Virus record (IMG/VR): IMGVR_UViG_3300046010_002194
Coordinates: 1 to 24,295 of that record
Source: a virus
Length of the DNA: 24,295 nucleotides
Strand: one strand, 5' to 3'
The notes below the pieces were generated by a model. It did not search any database, was not told the origin of the DNA, and saw only the letters and a program-made list of their open reading frames with translations. A program made the translations under genes and the position numbers. Of the stretch, positions 8,428-15,073 are shown one piece after another. Position 1 is the first letter of the stretch; each line of letters opens with the position of its first letter.

Positions 8428-9108
8428 TCAGGCCTCCCCGACCGTGACGTTGGCGTCGATGTCGCTGTTGTCGATCCAGATGGGAGCGAAGTGCGGGATC
8501 GCCATGTTCAGTTCCTTCTCGGTACGCTCGTTGACCAGCACATAGTCGAACCAGATGTCCTCAAGGGTGCCGACCTCGAACTCGATGGCCATCTGCTCGG
8601 ACTCGTGCCACCGCCAAGATCCCTCGATCCACTCGGACTTGTTCCCACGGCGGAACAGCCGGTCCCAAGCGGACACGAAGATCATGGTGCCGCCCATGCC
8701 CTTGATCAGCTTGCACTCGTTCTCGTACCGGACGTCATCGAACAGGACCAGGGTCTCACGCCAAGCCTTCAGGTTCCCGGCGGCGTCGCACTTGACGTAC
8801 CGCTCATGCTCGTAGGATGAAACCTGCAACAGCTGGTTGGCGACCTTGCTGACCCAGTAGTCCGGGCCGGTCACGCCGGGCCGGTACTTGGGATCTCGTC
8901 GGCACTCGCCCCAACGCTGGGCGACCTCGCGGTACTTCTTGGGGTCGCCATCCTTGGTGATGCCTGCACGCTTCAATGCGTCCTTCAGGGGACCGGCAAA
9001 GGACATTCTTACAACACGGTATCCATTCTTCATGGCCCACCGTTCCATCAACTTGCATGACTCGGTCTTCCCCGACCGGGCCAGACCGGCGAATCCGATG
9101 ATCTTCAT
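8428..9108 (-). CDS. Deoxynucleoside monophosphate kinase
   Basis: The 226-residue protein starts MKIIGFAGLARSGKTES. This is a Walker A P-loop (GLARSGKT) at residues 7-14, of the form seen in phage dNMP kinases of the T4 gp1 type. Further family features are SFAGPLKDAL, in the substrate-lid region, and LVLFDDVRYENECKLIKGMGG, where an acidic DDVR-type motif precedes a strand. Such enzymes phosphorylate dNMPs to dNDPs and so feed the dNTP pool. I chose ATG 9108 over an in-frame start at 9147, because AGGGG lies 4 nt before it and the upstream start would sit 32 nt inside the polymerase gene. It fits beside ThyX and the DNA polymerase. Confidence 0.88.
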   Translation of the reverse strand: MKIIGFAGLARSGKTESCKLMERWAMKNGYRVVRMSFAGPLKDALKRAGITKDGDPKKYREVAQRWGECRRDPKYRPGVTGPDYWVSKVANQLLQVSSYEHERYVKCDAAGNLKAWRETLVLFDDVRYENECKLIKGMGGTMIFVSAWDRLFRRGNKSEWIEGSWRWHESEQMAIEFEVGTLEDIWFDYVLVNERTEKELNMAIPHFAPIWIDNSDIDANVTVGEA

Positions 9109-9115
9109 GCGACCC

Positions 9116-10774
9116 CTAGTGGCACTCGGCCCAGTTGTTTCCGACACGGTATGCTCCGTCCAAGGGACAGCCGGGGGTCAACTCCTGACCCGCACGGACG
9201 ATGCAGGAAACCGCAGCCTTGCCGACTTCCTCGGCGATCTCGGGCTCGCACTCGACCTGCCACTCGTCATGGATGTTGGCCATGATTCCGTAGCGGTTTG
9301 CGTAACGGTCCTCCAAGATTCCATGGAAATGGATCAGTGCCTGTTTCATGACCACGGCACCCGCCGATTGCAGCAACAGGTTCAACGCCATGTGATCGCT
9401 GCGAACAGGGAGCGAACGACCGTCCAGACCCACCAGATGTCCCTTGGCGGCAACTTCATACTTCAGCCTTTCCTTGAGCTTGGCGAACGCGGGGACGCCC
9501 CGCTCGAACTGCTCCTTGAGCTTCTTCCCTTGGGCTGCCGACCCGTTGACGATCTTCCCGACCTTGGCGTCGCCTGCCCCGTAGAGCGTCCCGTAGATGA
9601 ACGTCTTCGCTTGGTCTCGGGTAGGCAGTCCTGCCATCCTTTGGTTATGACTATGGATGTCACCCGTCGTGACCGTTCGGGCGTAGGCACCGGAGTCCCA
9701 TTCTGCCAGATAGTGGGCGAACATTCGTAGTTCAAGACCGGAAGCGTCAATGCCAACCTCGACCCATCCTGGTCGAGTTGGGCGAAAAAGAGATCGGCAC
9801 TCTCTTCCGTAGGGTGAACCCACGGCTGGCACCTGCGCCATGTTTGGATCACTGTGCGACATGCGTCCACTGACGCACCCGTTAGTGTTAACGCTACCGT
9901 GGACCCGGCCATCCACAGTATTGTCCAGCCATTGTCTGATTTGGGCAATGCGTTTCTCCAGTAGAAGATGCTTCTCCATCAGCCGGGCCTCGGGCCACGG
10001 CATGTCGGCCAACACCGACTCGTCAATCTTGGGCTTGCCGCCATCGGTGAGAACCTCGGGTTCCCACCCGTGCCGCTGGGTCATCCGCTCGGCGAACTGC
10101 TGCCGACTGCTGGGATTGAACGGCTCGTACTTGACCTTGGTCTTGAGCTTGATTTCCTTGGGCGGAAAGCTTTCCTGCAGGGCCGCTTGATTCGTGGCCA
10201 TGTCCGATTGGAGTTGGGCCATCAGCAGCGATGCTCCCTGCTCATCGAACCCGAAGCCGTTGTCGAGCTGATCGGCAATGACTCGGGCCACCTTGACCTC
10301 AAGGTCATAGGACCTGCTGAATCCGGTGGCTCTGGATCCGAGGTGCCGGTACACGGCGGCGGTCACGCGGACGTCTTGCATGTTGTACTTCAGCATGTCC
10401 CAGGTGAAGGTGGACCAGTCGGTCGGCGGCTCGCCCTTGGCGACACCAAGGAAATCCCCCCAGTCACTGAGTGAATTTCCACCAGCAGGGTGGGTATACC
10501 GGTCTGGATATAGCAGCCGACTGAGAACGATGGTGTCATGGACATCGGGGTGACTGAACCCGAGCAACCGGCGGAGAACCGGCATGTCGAACAGGATGCA
10601 GTTGTGCCCGATGATCCGGTCGTAAGACGCCAGCAGGTTCAGCCCCTCGGCAATACCCGAGGGGCCGAACCCGTGGACGTCTCCGGTCTGCAGGTCGAGG
10701 ATCGACAGGCAGTGGACCTTGCGGGCGGTCGTCAACAGGTTGTCGGCCTCGATGTCGAAGATCGCCCTACGCAT
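9116..10774 (-). CDS. DNA polymerase, family A, T7 gp5-like, short form
   Basis: The 552-residue enzyme has an N-terminal 3'-5' exonuclease (FDIEAD with D7 and E9, GHNCILFD near 57-63, QDVRVTAAVY around D134). A family A polymerase domain follows: motif A GIDASGLELR (D343), motif B RDQAKTFIYGTLYGAGD (R386, K390, Y394) and motif C IHDEWQVE (H502, D503). It ends NNWAECH, like T7 gp5 (NWAICH). T7 gp5 is 704 residues; most of the difference falls where T7 has its thioredoxin-binding loop, which here is about 15 residues. An upstream GTG at 10780 is possible, but GGAG lies 8 nt before the chosen ATG. It should replicate the genome with the primase-helicase and SSB encoded just upstream. Confidence 0.95.
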   Translation of the reverse strand: MRRAIFDIEADNLLTTARKVHCLSILDLQTGDVHGFGPSGIAEGLNLLASYDRIIGHNCILFDMPVLRRLLGFSHPDVHDTIVLSRLLYPDRYTHPAGGNSLSDWGDFLGVAKGEPPTDWSTFTWDMLKYNMQDVRVTAAVYRHLGSRATGFSRSYDLEVKVARVIADQLDNGFGFDEQGASLLMAQLQSDMATNQAALQESFPPKEIKLKTKVKYEPFNPSSRQQFAERMTQRHGWEPEVLTDGGKPKIDESVLADMPWPEARLMEKHLLLEKRIAQIRQWLDNTVDGRVHGSVNTNGCVSGRMSHSDPNMAQVPAVGSPYGRECRSLFRPTRPGWVEVGIDASGLELRMFAHYLAEWDSGAYARTVTTGDIHSHNQRMAGLPTRDQAKTFIYGTLYGAGDAKVGKIVNGSAAQGKKLKEQFERGVPAFAKLKERLKYEVAAKGHLVGLDGRSLPVRSDHMALNLLLQSAGAVVMKQALIHFHGILEDRYANRYGIMANIHDEWQVECEPEIAEEVGKAAVSCIVRAGQELTPGCPLDGAYRVGNNWAECH

Positions 10775-10776
10775 GG

Positions 10777-11022
10777 TCACTTCTCCGTGGTCTTCTTCTT
10801 GGTGGCCTCAAGGATCTCGACGCGACGATCGAGTTCGGCGGTCAGTTCCTTGAGTTCCTTGACGTGCAGGTTCAGGGCGTTGATCTGGTCGGTCAGTTCC
10901 TTGCCGTAACCGGCTTGGACCTGCAGTTCCTTGATCGCGGCCTTCAGGGTATCGACCTGCTGAAGAAGTTGCTTGGCGTTATAGGCAGTGTAACTGGGGA
11001 AGTTGTCAGGAATCTCGATCAT
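10777..11022 (-). CDS. Small coiled-coil protein
   Basis: The 81-residue product (start MIEIPDNFPSYTAYNAK) is helical from residue 15 onward. It has heptad-like leucines in LLQQVDTLKAAIKELQVQ and LNLHVKELKELTAELDRRVE and a lysine-rich C-terminus. I chose ATG 11022, with GGAG 6 nt upstream; a TTG four codons earlier is also in frame. It overlaps the ThyX end by 17 nt, and its stop overlaps the region of the DNA polymerase start. The role is unknown. Its place directly ahead of the polymerase allows, but does not show, a replisome accessory function. Confidence 0.82.
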   Translation of the reverse strand: MIEIPDNFPSYTAYNAKQLLQQVDTLKAAIKELQVQAGYGKELTDQINALNLHVKELKELTAELDRRVEILEATKKKTTEK

Positions 11023-11725
11023 TGATGTCTCCAAGAAGTGCGTTCCATGATACCGGGAACGTGGCGGTCATGTGAAAGTTGATGCTTGCTGCGATGCTGC
11101 GTGTCTCCTGCTGGGCGTGTGGGTCCATACGCAATCGGCACACGCGACTGAATGCGTACAGGCTGCCGGTCCACCACCATTCGGTGTACGTCCCCTGCGG
11201 CAGGACGGCACGGGCCTGCTCGGGGGCAACGCCGTCAGCGATCAGGCGACTGTACTCGTCCACGGCTTCCTGCATGATAGCCCAAGTCCGTGGCTGCAAG
11301 GGAACCTGACCGTCGCCGGAGCCCTGCTTGATGCTGCCCTCGGGGCGGGTTCGCCACGATCCACGGGGCAGCCAGAAGTCAGGCTCGTCGTCCACGTACC
11401 GGCGGGACACCTCGTTCCAGACCATGCCGACCTGGTGCTTGCCGAGCTGGCGAGCGACGAAGATCGGTGCACGGATGTGGAAGGTTGCCTGTGGGTGGGC
11501 AAAGGGGGTCCAGTGCCGGTTCCGTGCGAGGTAGTGGATCAGGCGGACGTCGGCATCCTTAAGGATCTTGTGGTTCTTCGGCACATAAGTGTCGGCCTCG
11601 TGATCGAACTCTTCGGTTTCGTACCGAATGTATGACGATTCTTTGGCGAACGATACCCGTGCCGCATTGACGACGGTCAGGTCGTCACCCATCCAGTCGA
11701 TCATGGTAACGTCAGGCATGAGCAT
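11006..11725 (-). CDS. thyX: Flavin-dependent thymidylate synthase ThyX
   Basis: The protein (239 aa from ATG 11725) contains a variant ThyX signature, RQLGKHQVGMVWNEVSRRY, corresponding to RHRxxSxNExSxRY. Other family features are MGDDLTVVNAARVSF near the N-terminus, LIHYLARNRHWTPFAHPQATFHI (the histidine-rich segment that helps bind FAD and substrate) and an RMDPHAQQETR motif near the C-terminus. ThyX converts dUMP to dTMP using methylene-tetrahydrofolate and FAD and does not need a separate dihydrofolate reductase step. It pairs with the downstream dNMP kinase for dNTP supply. The start is uncertain: TTG 11728, ATG 11725 and ATG 11716 are all in frame, and only a weak GTGGG lies upstream. 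Confidence 0.93.
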   Translation of the reverse strand: MLMPDVTMIDWMGDDLTVVNAARVSFAKESSYIRYETEEFDHEADTYVPKNHKILKDADVRLIHYLARNRHWTPFAHPQATFHIRAPIFVARQLGKHQVGMVWNEVSRRYVDDEPDFWLPRGSWRTRPEGSIKQGSGDGQVPLQPRTWAIMQEAVDEYSRLIADGVAPEQARAVLPQGTYTEWWWTGSLYAFSRVCRLRMDPHAQQETRSIAASINFHMTATFPVSWNALLGDINDRDS

Positions 11726-11813
11726 CAACCCACATCATTTTATGTTTGAACGCATGAAGGGTAAAAACCCTACCCGCATGGCGGAGAAGCGTCAAGTCTC
11801 GATCGTCAGGCAT
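11712..11813 (-). CDS. Possible 33-aa peptide between primase-helicase and ThyX
   Basis: An ATG 2 nt after the primase-helicase stop opens a 33-codon frame (MPDDRDLTLLRHAGRVFTLH...) that ends 14 nt inside thyX. A GGAG lies 11 nt upstream. It fills the only gap in this operon larger than a few bases. The peptide has no recognisable motif. The same stretch also holds a TTGACG box on the minus strand (17 nt before TAGGGT) and a GGGTTTTTACCC inverted repeat, so it may be regulatory instead of coding. Confidence 0.35.
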   Translation of the reverse strand: MPDDRDLTLLRHAGRVFTLHAFKHKMMWVDAHA

Positions 11814-11815
11814 TA

Positions 11816-13564
11816 TTAGAAGATCTCCTGCAGTGCCTCGAGGTTCGCACGCTGCTGCTTGTTGTCCGGGTCGAACATGATCTCGCCGTCCGCATCGACC
11901 GCGAATCCGATCTCGCTCAGTTTACCGGATGCGGCCTCGTAGTGCAAGGCCGTAGCGATCCCGGTCCTGCCGGTGAAGCGGTTCTTCAGCACCCGGATCA
12001 CCGAGGTGTTGGCCTTGATCGGCTCGGGGTCCTGCCGGTCACGCTCCATGGCGATGACGATGTTCGGCACCGACCCGAGCGAGCCCGACCCACGGAGATC
12101 CTGCAGGGTAATCCGGGCTCCCTCCTCGTAGCCCTTCCCCTGCGAGGTCTTCCGCAACTGGGAGATGACGTCGAGGTGGACACCGGTACGCTCGACAAGG
12201 GACCGCATCTGCTTCATGAACTCGTCAATGACCAGCCGCTCACCACCCGGCTCGTCGGCGGCCATCATGCCGGTCACGGCTGCGGTGATGTGGTCCAGGA
12301 TGATCACCCGACATCCCAAGGAGACCGCCATGTACTCCATGCGGCTCAGCAGGTTGCCGTAGTCGTGGCTGCCCATGTGGTCGTACACGAACAGCGGCAG
12401 CCGGTTGATCGTCTCCCGTGCCTGCTCGTACTGGGACTCGTCCAAGTAATCGGTGTCGATGGTGGGTCTTCCAGTGCTGACCCGCAGCCGGTTCAGGGCT
12501 TCGGTCGCACGGATCTTGCGCACCGGCTTGCCGACCAGCAGGGACACGAGGTCGTCCACCGTCTCCTCGGGCGACTCCTCCAGCATGATCATCCCTACGG
12601 GGCGCTTGCTGTTCAGGTGGTGCATGGCCAGCTCGCGGACGATCGTGCTCTTGCCCGAGCCCGTGCCCGATGTCCACAGCACGATCTCGCCAGACCGCTG
12701 CCCAATCAGGAAGTCGGTCATCGAATGCCACGGGTATTCCCACACGTCGCAGTTCTTGCGGCTGCCTGCGGCGATGTCCGAGACATGCAGGATGCCATCG
12801 GGGTGGTAATGTGCAGCCTGCCACAGGCAGTCGATCATCGCCTTGCCTTCGGAGTTCAGCCACATCTCGTTGGCGTCCTTCCTCGGGAACGATGCGATGC
12901 GAGCCCGTCCGGGCGGCAGGATCTCGGCCACCGCCTTGGCCGCAGCGCGACCGGCCTCGTCCATGTCGAACGCCAGCACGATCTCCTCGAACGCGGTGAC
13001 GAAGTCAAGGTTGTCCTTGATCGCTTGGACCGCACCGGCTGCACCGTTCGGGACGGACACCACGGGCCACCGGTTGTCCTGTGCCTGCGAGATCGTCAGG
13101 CAGTCGATCTCGCCCTCGGTGATGGTCAGTCGCTTGCCGCCAGCACGCCACAGGTGCTGGCCGAACAGCTCGACGCCACGCATGTTCCCGTCGCACGAGA
13201 ACCGCTTGCCGGGGTATCGGATCTTGTGGGCGACGACCGTGCCTCCCTTGCGGTACGGGGCAACCTCGACATCCCCGTCCATGCCATACCCGAACTTGCG
13301 GCAGGTGTCGGCACCGATGTTGCGGTGCGGCAGGTCGCACGGCACGGGAGTGTGGTCGAATCGGTCTTGAGTCGTCGTTGGTTGAACGGTCTCGGTCATC
13401 TTGTTTCCGTTGGTGTGGTACCCACATGCAAAGCAGTGGGTGTGGTTGTCGTCAAAGACGACCAGGTTGTCACCGGTTTCGTCTCGTCCGCTTGCCCTGC
13501 ACCTTGGGCAGGGCTGTTTCCTTAGCGGCTTGGATCTGTAGGTCTGCCCATCCGTGCGTCTCAT
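11816..13564 (-). CDS. DNA primase-helicase (T7 gp4-like)
   Basis: The 582-residue protein has a Cys4 zinc motif at the N-terminus (C19, C22, C44, C47), then a TOPRIM primase domain with ITEGEIDCLTI (E150) and AFDMDEAGR (D200, D202). A RecA-type hexameric helicase follows, with Walker A SGTGSGKST at 299-307 and a Walker B strand VIILDHI. The same order and spacing occur in T7 gp4. It synthesises primers and unwinds DNA at the fork. The final residue is Phe (LEALQEIF), as in T7 gp4, where the C-terminal tail contacts the polymerase. The ATG lies 95 nt inside the RusA gene; no later ATG, GTG or TTG precedes the zinc motif, so the overlap appears genuine. Met56, just after the zinc finger, may be a second start. 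Confidence 0.95.
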   Translation of the reverse strand: MRRTDGQTYRSKPLRKQPCPRCRASGRDETGDNLVVFDDNHTHCFACGYHTNGNKMTETVQPTTTQDRFDHTPVPCDLPHRNIGADTCRKFGYGMDGDVEVAPYRKGGTVVAHKIRYPGKRFSCDGNMRGVELFGQHLWRAGGKRLTITEGEIDCLTISQAQDNRWPVVSVPNGAAGAVQAIKDNLDFVTAFEEIVLAFDMDEAGRAAAKAVAEILPPGRARIASFPRKDANEMWLNSEGKAMIDCLWQAAHYHPDGILHVSDIAAGSRKNCDVWEYPWHSMTDFLIGQRSGEIVLWTSGTGSGKSTIVRELAMHHLNSKRPVGMIMLEESPEETVDDLVSLLVGKPVRKIRATEALNRLRVSTGRPTIDTDYLDESQYEQARETINRLPLFVYDHMGSHDYGNLLSRMEYMAVSLGCRVIILDHITAAVTGMMAADEPGGERLVIDEFMKQMRSLVERTGVHLDVISQLRKTSQGKGYEEGARITLQDLRGSGSLGSVPNIVIAMERDRQDPEPIKANTSVIRVLKNRFTGRTGIATALHYEAASGKLSEIGFAVDADGEIMFDPDNKQQRANLEALQEIF

Positions 13565-13892
13565 CCGTGAAGTCCTTGGTTACGGTCAGGGAGATGACCT
13601 GCTTGTCGTCGTGCCATGCGTGTCCGTTGAGCGAATCGAGGTAGGCCTTGGCGTAGTTGTCAACGTCACCTATGGGATACAGCAACTTGCTGGTCTTGGG
13701 CTTGCGGACGAACACGTTCAGGATCACCACAAGCGGCCCGACCATGGGCTGGCGGCCCGCAAACAACTTGCGGACCACCAGCTCCATGGCCGTACGGAAC
13801 ACCCGGTATGTCTTCGGATAATACGTTCCCCAGCGACTGACCTTGGGTCGGGCGGCGGGTACCGGATCACCGGGCAGGCGTAACTTGATCAT
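13470..13892 (-). CDS. RusA-family Holliday junction resolvase
   Basis: The 140-residue protein begins IKLRLPGDPVPAARPKVSRWG and has the central RusA signature PIGDVDNYAKAYLDSLNG followed by AWHDDKQVISLTVTK. It thus holds the conserved metal-binding aspartates (GDxDN and DDKQV) and the N-terminal PxARP motif. RusA enzymes are homodimers that cleave branched DNA. T7 encodes an unrelated endonuclease I (gp3) in the equivalent replication-gene neighbourhood, so RusA probably takes its role in resolving replication and recombination intermediates before packaging. It starts by TGATG overlap with the SSB gene. Its last 31 codons also encode the zinc-finger region of the primase in another frame. 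Confidence 0.92.
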   Translation of the reverse strand: MIKLRLPGDPVPAARPKVSRWGTYYPKTYRVFRTAMELVVRKLFAGRQPMVGPLVVILNVFVRKPKTSKLLYPIGDVDNYAKAYLDSLNGHAWHDDKQVISLTVTKDFTDETHGWADLQIQAAKETALPKVQGKRTRRNR

Positions 13893-14437
13893 CAGAAGGG
13901 GATGTCAGTCGAGGAGGAATCGACAACGGGGAGATCATCAGGGAATGCGTCGGCGGCGTTGGCGGTCACTCCGGTCCCACGCTCGACCACCTGCACGCCG
14001 TTGGGATACGCCTTGACCCCGAAGCCCATGGCCGTCTTCCACAGCCCGAGGGAGAAGGCCACCCGGATCTTGTCGCCGCCCCACGGTTCCTTGCACACCT
14101 GCTTGGCGGTGTCGAGCACGGGGATCGGCTTCAGGTTCCCGTCACGGACGGCACGCTTGAACGTGATCTGGACCTCGCCACGCTCGGTGGTCTTGATCCA
14201 AGGGATCTCGGTGATGGTCTTGCCGATACCCTTGGCCAAGTCGGTGGCGGCCTTCTGGATCGACTTGACCAGCGCCTTGGTCTCGGCGGCCTGGCCATCG
14301 AGGACCAGCGTGGCCTCGTAGTTCGTGGTGCCGAACCGCTCGTCGCTTCGCGGCTTCTCAAGGTGGCACCACTTGGCGGTGCCAACGGGGGTGACGAACT
14401 TGGTGGGGGAGAACGTGATGGGTGAGGTCTTCTTCAT
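13892..14437 (-). CDS. Single-stranded DNA-binding protein (T7 gp2.5-like)
   Basis: The 181-residue protein resembles phage OB-fold SSBs of the gp2.5/DUF2815 group. It has an N-terminal segment SPITFSPTKFVTPVGTAKW, a beta-rich core (FGTTNYEATLVLDG; RGEVQITFKR) and DKIRVAFSLGLWKTAMGFGVKAYPNGVQVVE. A disordered acidic tail ends DDLPVVDSSSTDIPF. The acidic tail with a terminal Phe is the usual protein-interaction tail of SSBs, which in T7 contacts the polymerase and primase-helicase. It probably coats single-stranded DNA at the fork. AAGGA lies about 9 nt before the ATG and the stop overlaps the RusA start. Confidence 0.88.
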   Translation of the reverse strand: MKKTSPITFSPTKFVTPVGTAKWCHLEKPRSDERFGTTNYEATLVLDGQAAETKALVKSIQKAATDLAKGIGKTITEIPWIKTTERGEVQITFKRAVRDGNLKPIPVLDTAKQVCKEPWGGDKIRVAFSLGLWKTAMGFGVKAYPNGVQVVERGTGVTANAADAFPDDLPVVDSSSTDIPF

Positions 14438-14442
14438 GTGTG

Positions 14443-14796
14443 TCAGTCCTTGTTGGTGATAAGTGAGGTCAGCAGGTTGATGAGTTGCTCGTGGGCGTCG
14501 CCGCCCACACGCTTGACGACGGGATCAGTTACCAGGTGCAGCAGTTCGTGTACGACGATGTTCTCCGTATTGGGTTTCGGCAGGGGTTCGATGAACTGTT
14601 TGGCGTGCTTGGGGTGGACGATGCGGATGTGGGCCACCCGCTGCAAGGTCTCGTATTGGATGTCGCCATAGGCGATCTCGTCGGAACCGTACTGGAACTC
14701 CTTCATGTCCACGAACGATGCGGTGATCGTCCATGCCGTCAGGCCCAGCCGGTCCTGCCACTTCTTGACGATCTTGTTGAGTTGTGCCTTGGTCAT
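14443..14796 (-). CDS. Small HELLH zinc-metallopeptidase-like protein
   Basis: The 117-residue protein contains VVHELLHLV, an HExxH zinc motif at residues 83-87. It is preceded by a beta-rich segment (AWTITASFVDMKEF, ETLQRVAHIRIVHP) and followed by a helix with DAHEQLINLL, in which His102 or Glu103 could be a third ligand. The layout recalls minimal SprT/gluzincin-like folds found in phages, but no family is certain. Substrate and activity are unknown. It lies between a small protein gene and the SSB gene in the replication operon. A role in degrading a host protein is possible but unproven. Confidence 0.85.
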   Translation of the reverse strand: MTKAQLNKIVKKWQDRLGLTAWTITASFVDMKEFQYGSDEIAYGDIQYETLQRVAHIRIVHPKHAKQFIEPLPKPNTENIVVHELLHLVTDPVVKRVGGDAHEQLINLLTSLITNKD

Positions 14797-14996
14797 CAGA
14801 ACTTCCTGAGCATGTTACCACCCGGAACGGGTTCCGGGCGAGGGCGAGTCATGGCGGCCTCGATCTTGCCGCTGCATCCAAGCAGGATGCGGCAACACGT
14901 CATGGTCTTGTCCTCCAGTTGTTCAATGGGGGTTCCGGTCTCGATCAGCGATTTCATCATGGCCGTGACCATGATCTGAATTTCCTTGCTCGTCAT
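14796..14996 (-). CDS. Unknown small protein (66 aa)
   Basis: The start MTSKEIQIMVTAMMKS is supported by GGAG 6 nt upstream and by ATGA overlap with the stop of the 26-aa membrane peptide. The frame stays open further upstream, but that extension would run through the peptide and the phosphoesterase end. The product has a helical N-terminus, a cysteine-containing centre (MTCCRILLGCSGK) and a Pro/Arg-rich C-terminus (TRPRPEPVPGG). It resembles nothing I can name. The stop overlaps the HELLH protein start as TGATG, so the cluster is translationally coupled. Confidence 0.75.
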   Translation of the reverse strand: MTSKEIQIMVTAMMKSLIETGTPIEQLEDKTMTCCRILLGCSGKIEAAMTRPRPEPVPGGNMLRKF

Positions 14997-15073
14997 CGTT
15001 CGCTCCAGATTGTGTAGATGAATATCGTGGCCAGCATCAAGAAGAACAGGGTGACAACGGTGGTTGCAATCAT
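14993..15073 (-). CDS. 26-aa single-span membrane peptide
   Basis: This micro-ORF reads MIATTVVTLFFLMLATIFIY and then TIWSER, one hydrophobic helix of about 20 residues with a short charged tail. Its ATG overlaps the phosphoesterase stop and its stop overlaps the next start, both as ATGA. AAGGAG lies 11 nt before the ATG. Coupling on both sides argues for real translation. By analogy with other small phage membrane peptides it could affect the inner membrane or a host membrane protein, but the sequence shows only the transmembrane segment. Confidence 0.72.
   Translation of the reverse strand: MIATTVVTLFFLMLATIFIYTIWSER

Noticed and set aside
11942-13525. A 527-codon open frame on the plus strand
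   Set aside because: It is antisense to the primase-helicase, whose zinc, TOPRIM and Walker motifs are unmistakable. The plus-strand product is His/Val/Asp-rich without motifs.
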